Assembly: GCA_900557355.1 (NCBI GenBank)
Contig: USSR01000220.1
Location: forward strand, 1-9,686
From: an uncultured Bacteroides sp.
Lineage (GTDB): Bacteria > Bacteroidota > Bacteroidia > Bacteroidales > Bacteroidaceae
Reading direction: 5' to 3'
DNA length: 9,686 bases
Position numbers and translations under genes: made by a program. The notes under the pieces were generated by a model, which had not been told where the DNA came from, ran no database searches, and was given only the letters and a program-made list of their open reading frames with translations. Shown here piece by piece: positions 6,542-9,686 of the stretch (position 1 is the first letter of the stretch; every line of letters starts with the position of its first letter).

Positions 6542-7096
6542 CTACTTTTGAGTCTTTTCAATGGTTTGTGCAAATATCTTTTTGATCTTATTCTCATCTT
6601 TTACCCGTTCCGGAAGGAGGTTGAGTTTCCCTTTGACGAACATAACAGGAGCCACATTCAAATCCTGTGTCAGACGTAAAGTGCGGGCTTTAAAACCTGC
6701 AACCAATCCCACTTCGTAGAGTCTTCCCGTTCTTTTCACTGATTCGAGAAAAGCGGAGTGAAAAGCTACGACAGGACGTGATTCTTTATGGATGCATCTT
6801 TCTTTACGGGATCTCTCACGCAGATAGTCCATCACTTTGGGAATGTTGAACTCTTTAGGGCACCTCGCAATACAGTTTTCGCAATTCAAGCAAATCCAGA
6901 TGGCATTGGAACTTAACACACGACGGTCATTTTGAGCATTTTTTGTCTGCAACAACCGGAGAATATAGCTGGGAGCATAATCCATCTCCTCTGACAGCAC
7001 ACATCCGGCCGTACACTTACCACACTGGTAGCAATAAGACACATTAATACCCGTCTTCTGTTCCAAGTCACAGGAAATACATTCTTTGTTTTCCAT
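6542..7096 (-). CDS. hdrC: HdrC, heterodisulfide reductase iron-sulfur subunit
   Basis: This small protein of 184 residues has two [4Fe-4S] motifs: C22/C25/C28/C32 (CYQCGKCTAGC) and C69/C72/C75/C79 (CLNCENCIARCP). Spacing and length match HdrC, which passes electrons from HdrA to the HdrB noncubane clusters. An additional N-terminal CISC (C6, C9) has no obvious family role. The C-terminal 80 residues are basic and lack cysteines after C101. I chose the ATG at 7096: the frame stays open to a GTG at 7168, but that extension is a short AT-rich hydrophobic stretch unlike HdrC. It is the first gene of the operon, two bases from hdrB and 103 bases from the upstream gene. No convincing promoter or Shine-Dalgarno site is visible in that gap, only an AT-rich leader. 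Confidence 0.92.
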   Translation of the reverse strand: MENKECISCDLEQKTGINVSYCYQCGKCTAGCVLSEEMDYAPSYILRLLQTKNAQNDRRVLSSNAIWICLNCENCIARCPKEFNIPKVMDYLRERSRKERCIHKESRPVVAFHSAFLESVKRTGRLYEVGLVAGFKARTLRLTQDLNVAPVMFVKGKLNLLPERVKDENKIKKIFAQTIEKTQK

Positions 7097-7199
7097 GTTG
7101 ACATGAATAAAATAGATAATAAATAAAATAAAGGAAAAAGTGGCAGAGGGGATCAGAATAACAGGCACACCTCACCCTACCCAAAGACAAGAGTAGAGT

Positions 7200-7637
7200 C
7201 TAAATAAGAATATGCGCCAATGTGTAAACGTAATACTTACACGAATATTTAGTGTAATTAACATCAAGGTCGGTATGACCCAAACGATTCTCCGGAAGCA
7301 GAACATTCAGAGAGCTCAATATCTGTATAATCACAGTATTGGTATTGAACTTCAGGTTCTTGAAAGGAACAATGCTTCTCGGAAAAGAGATATTGTCAAA
7401 AATGCAGTCACTAACATTACAAGTGGATGTCTCGTCAACAAACTGCGAATGAGAATCTTTACCTGGCTTGTCGAAGCCGGCAGAAGAAACGCAACAGCAT
7501 GACACTGCTTCATATCGCATGTCATTAGACGAGGTTTCAGTTTTTTTCTGAAATCCCTGCAATTCTTTATTGGAAACATTACTAAATCCCAATACCAGAA
7601 ATGCACATGCTAATATGCAAAAAATGTACTTAGTCAT
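7200..7637 (-). CDS. Small cysteine-rich exported protein, function unknown
   Basis: This 145-residue protein is one I do not recognise. The start MTKYIFCILACAFLVLG is a short basic n-region and hydrophobic core that reads as a signal peptide; a clear lipobox with an acceptor cysteine is not evident. The mature part has a CCC triplet (47-49), C73, C78 and C133. The last 50 residues alternate hydrophobic and polar residues and end in a Tyr-rich tail (YYVYTLAHILI). I chose the ATG at 7637 over a TTG at 7649, because the TTG overlaps a perfect TAnnTTTG promoter element. The gene lies between the transglutaminase-like gene (82 bases upstream) and hdrC (103 bases downstream), all on one strand, so read-through into the Hdr operon is possible. 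Composition is more AT-rich than its neighbours. That it is a real gene rests on the signal peptide, the promoter and the position. Confidence 0.6.
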   Translation of the reverse strand: MTKYIFCILACAFLVLGFSNVSNKELQGFQKKTETSSNDMRYEAVSCCCVSSAGFDKPGKDSHSQFVDETSTCNVSDCIFDNISFPRSIVPFKNLKFNTNTVIIQILSSLNVLLPENRLGHTDLDVNYTKYSCKYYVYTLAHILI

Positions 7638-7646
7638 AATTTGCTG

Positions 7647-7654
7647 CAAACGTA
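7647..7654 (-). promoter_or_regulatory. Bacteroides -7 promoter element (TACGTTTG)
   Basis: TACGTTTG on the minus strand matches the Bacteroidota -7 consensus TAnnTTTG exactly. Transcription should start near 7643, about six bases before the ATG at 7637, giving an almost leaderless mRNA. The -33 box is poor: TGCG at 7678-7675, 20 bases upstream, matches TTTG at only two of four positions. Confidence 0.5.
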
Positions 7655-7719
7655 ATCATTCTTTTCCGAAAAAACGCATTAAGGGCAAGAATTAACGATT
7701 ATTGTATACCTCCTCTTTT

Positions 7720-9686
7720 CTATAACCCATGTACAACTTTCATCAATTGCTCACCCAAACCGATTGTATATCCTTGAGAAACAAAGACTACCCTATTAAA
7801 TGTATCTGCAATGATAAACACTGGCAGAATAGAATTGTTTAAATTCATAGCCTGCACTATTTCTTTGCGGATGCTGTCATCGACATCAATACCGTAAGTG
7901 ATGGTAGACGGAAGTCCTTTGAATTCGTCGGCATTAAATTTCTTGTATTGTTCTTCCGAAGGAAAAAGAAAGACCATCTTACGCCCCCATTGTTCGAAGT
8001 CATTGCCCAAAGCGGCTATATCTCTTAGCGCATGATTGGTAGGTTCCTGCCCTACTCCAAGCACAGCTACTATAAAATAGCCACGTCCACAGGTTTGCAG
8101 AATACTCCGCTGTTCAGTGTTGTCAACCGGACGATAGGTCGCTTCCGAATTAAAATTGCCGATCACTTGCACCTGATCTTTGCTTTCACGCATCACAAGG
8201 TCAACGGTGGTTGTCTTACCGGGTTCTATAGTAAAAAATGTACTGTTGGAAAGCACCGCGCCACTTGCCAACCGAGTTCCGGTCACCATCATATAATAGC
8301 CTTCATCAAGCTCTCTCCCATATTTTAACAAATTACGCCAGGTAGTTCCATCCCCCATATCCGTCTCTCCTTCGTCATAATTAAGCAACTGGAATGTGCC
8401 GTTTTTAAACTTGGAAAGAGTGAAATGCGAATAATATTTAGGATCTTCCACAGAGCGGATAGGAGTATAAGTAGCTTGCAATACTCCCTTTCGAGACTGT
8501 GCAGCTTCTGCCGTATCGAAGTTGACATCTTCCTTTGCAAATTCTTCATTTAGAATCTGCACCTTTCCGGTCACTTCATCAATCCAGGCAGCGGACGCCC
8601 ATCCCATGCTCCGGTAAGCTGCCACAAAGAATATGTCACGCGACTTTTCATCAGCCACCCGTGCTTTCCATACTCCCATCGGAGAAATAGGAATCTGTTG
8701 AGAATTCAGTTCATTATTGATTTTAATCTCTTTTCTGCACCATTCTATTAATACTTTGGGATCACGTTTCATGCTATCGGGCACAGACTGGTACACTGTT
8801 TTTTCAATGGCTTCACGAAGTACCTTCTTATAAGGAGTCAACATCTCATTGGCTATACGAGGAGGATTGAGGTACATTCTTTTAAATAAATCAGTCTCTA
8901 TCTTCTCCCAATCCGAGATATTAGTCAGCAGATGATCATTCAATACATCCAGAGTTACATCGCGGAGATCTTTAGCCGAAAGACTCTCTAATATCCATAT
9001 AGCCCGTATTTCTTCCCATGAAACAGCGTCTTTCTCTTTTCGGATAGGCGAAAGGAAGTCTTTCAAGGTTTGGTGGTTTCCTCGCGAAGCAACCAGGAAG
9101 TTTACTAATTTTTCTTTCTTTTCCGGTTGTAAGGTATTTCCATATAGTTTATCTATCCACTCTTTGGGCTGTTTTTCCGTCATCATTGTTGCTACATACG
9201 CATTGCGGATTGAATCTTCCTGCACCATCCGCCGATCATTTTCCGCCCGTTGTTCGGGAGTGACTTCGGGAATATTCGCTCCTTCCACCGAAGGTACAAG
9301 ATCCATTGGCAAGGAATAGACTTCACCTTCTTTCCTATTTAAAGAGAGTTGCAATGCATCATCTTTTCCAAATGAGATTTTGGCATAACCAAATTGTCCG
9401 TTGCGGGATGCCCAAACCAACATATCTCCTTTACCGGCAGTCAGGCTGGCTTTCCCCTCTGCATCTGTATATTTCGTGGCTACTGTATAAAACTCCGCAT
9501 AATTGTATATCTTAAATTCGACTTTGGCATCTGCTACCGGTTGACCGTCGGCATCCGTCACCGTTACGATAGCTTTGGCAGTAGGGGCATAATTATCAAT
9601 CACATTGATTTCTGTGTAATTGGGTGTTTCAAGCATAATCTCTTCCGGACCGTTGTAACGTCCGAAAACCTTGGTATGCATCAACA
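7720..9686 (-). CDS. Transglutaminase-like protein with C-terminal thioredoxin-like domain (5' end missing)
   Basis: About 654 residues of a larger protein are visible; the frame is open at the window edge and the TTG at 9684 is almost certainly internal. Counting from there: residues 36-115 form an Ig-like/carboxypeptidase-regulatory domain (VTDADGQPVADAKVEF). Residues 140-325 are helical and charged. Residues 335-375 resemble a transglutaminase core (ARVADEKSRDIFFVAAYRSMG, then DEVTGKVQ), but Ser348 stands where the catalytic Cys would be expected. A beta-rich region follows. Residues 525-654 have a thioredoxin-like pattern, ending with the cis-Pro strand LPVFIIAD and a terminal helix, without a CxxC at the expected site (GQEPTNHA, 544-551). 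This arrangement is familiar from Bacteroides proteins annotated as transglutaminase-domain proteins, usually exported. The signal peptide would lie outside the window. The substrate is unknown and transamidation is doubtful for the visible core. Confidence 0.7.
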   Translation of the reverse strand, partial: LMHTKVFGRYNGPEEIMLETPNYTEINVIDNYAPTAKAIVTVTDADGQPVADAKVEFKIYNYAEFYTVATKYTDAEGKASLTAGKGDMLVWASRNGQFGYAKISFGKDDALQLSLNRKEGEVYSLPMDLVPSVEGANIPEVTPEQRAENDRRMVQEDSIRNAYVATMMTEKQPKEWIDKLYGNTLQPEKKEKLVNFLVASRGNHQTLKDFLSPIRKEKDAVSWEEIRAIWILESLSAKDLRDVTLDVLNDHLLTNISDWEKIETDLFKRMYLNPPRIANEMLTPYKKVLREAIEKTVYQSVPDSMKRDPKVLIEWCRKEIKINNELNSQQIPISPMGVWKARVADEKSRDIFFVAAYRSMGWASAAWIDEVTGKVQILNEEFAKEDVNFDTAEAAQSRKGVLQATYTPIRSVEDPKYYSHFTLSKFKNGTFQLLNYDEGETDMGDGTTWRNLLKYGRELDEGYYMMVTGTRLASGAVLSNSTFFTIEPGKTTTVDLVMRESKDQVQVIGNFNSEATYRPVDNTEQRSILQTCGRGYFIVAVLGVGQEPTNHALRDIAALGNDFEQWGRKMVFLFPSEEQYKKFNADEFKGLPSTITYGIDVDDSIRKEIVQAMNLNNSILPVFIIADTFNRVVFVSQGYTIGLGEQLMKVVHGL

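Larger units (their letters stand above)
546..7096 (-). other. hdrCBA-flxDCBA operon (NADH / heterodisulfide electron-bifurcating complex)
   Basis: Seven genes on one strand are linked by overlaps of 13 (hdrB/hdrA), 8 (flxD/flxC) and 8 bases (flxB/flxA) or by gaps of 2, 14 and 9 bases, so a single transcript is very likely. Together they encode every piece of the FlxABCD-HdrABC complex known from Desulfovibrio and other anaerobes, where genetics links it to NADH/ethanol metabolism. The cofactor motifs add up to two FADs, two [2Fe-2S] clusters, two noncubane clusters and about ten or more cubane clusters. In a fermenting Bacteroides-type cell it could recycle NADH and ferredoxin by bifurcation or confurcation. 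That physiological role is inferred. Confidence 0.85.

Noticed and set aside
7097..7168. N-terminal extension of HdrC from a GTG at 7168
   Set aside because: The extra 24 residues are a hydrophobic AT-rich translation not seen in soluble HdrC; the ATG at 7096 gives the normal length.
7153..7185. Possible promoter for hdrC: TTTG (7185-7182), 21 bases, TATTCTGA (7160-7153)
   Set aside because: The -7 box misses three of the six fixed positions of TAnnTTTG, so it is no better than chance in this AT-rich gap.
7704..7715. Orphan ribosome-binding-like GAGGAGGTATAC after the transglutaminase-like gene
   Set aside because: No start codon lies at a usable distance; the next ATG (7679) opens only seven codons.
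9682..9684. TTG as the start of the transglutaminase-like protein
   Set aside because: The codon lies two bases from the window edge, and the sequence begins in the middle of a domain with no signal peptide; it is an artefact of truncation.
1..9686. tRNA, rRNA, CRISPR arrays, insertion sequences, prophage or conjugative genes
   Set aside because: I looked for repeated spacers, terminal inverted repeats, transposase motifs and tRNA-like cloverleaf patterns and saw none.

Overview
The window looks like a piece of a Bacteroides-type chromosome (phylum Bacteroidota). The evidence is the protein families, the mostly A-rich rather than Shine-Dalgarno-led start regions, and one clean TAnnTTTG promoter element of the kind read by the Bacteroidota primary sigma factor. 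The assignment rests on family knowledge, since no species marker is present. All the genes I can support lie on the minus strand, so they are read from high to low coordinates.

Layout in transcription order. (1) 9686-7720 is the 3' two-thirds or so of a large transglutaminase-like protein. It ends in a thioredoxin-like fold that lacks the active-site cysteines. (2) 7637-7200 is a small, cysteine-rich, probably exported protein of unknown function, with an almost leaderless promoter. (3) 7096-546 is a tightly packed seven-gene operon, hdrC-hdrB-hdrA-flxD-flxC-flxB-flxA. Genes overlap or are separated by at most 14 bases. (4) 545-330 is a 216-base gap holding a hairpin with a GNRA-type loop and a long inverted repeat. 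(5) 329-1 is the start of an unrecognised single-span membrane protein that runs off the window.

The operon is the centre of interest. It encodes a complete HdrABC heterodisulfide-reductase core, with bifurcating-type HdrA, both noncubane cluster motifs in HdrB, and two clusters in HdrC. The FlxABCD module supplies an NADH-oxidising FAD/[2Fe-2S] protein, two ferredoxin-type proteins and an MvhD-like [2Fe-2S] linker. The known analogue is the FlxABCD-HdrABC NADH dehydrogenase/heterodisulfide reductase of Desulfovibrio and other anaerobes. It is proposed to split NADH electrons between ferredoxin and a disulfide or thiol carrier by flavin-based electron bifurcation. The inferred electron path here is NADH to FlxA, then FlxB/FlxC and FlxD to the FAD of HdrA, which branches to ferredoxin and to HdrC/HdrB. 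Bacteroides-type organisms are not known to make coenzyme M/coenzyme B, and I know of no DsrC-dependent sulfite reduction in them. The disulfide substrate at HdrB is therefore an open question.
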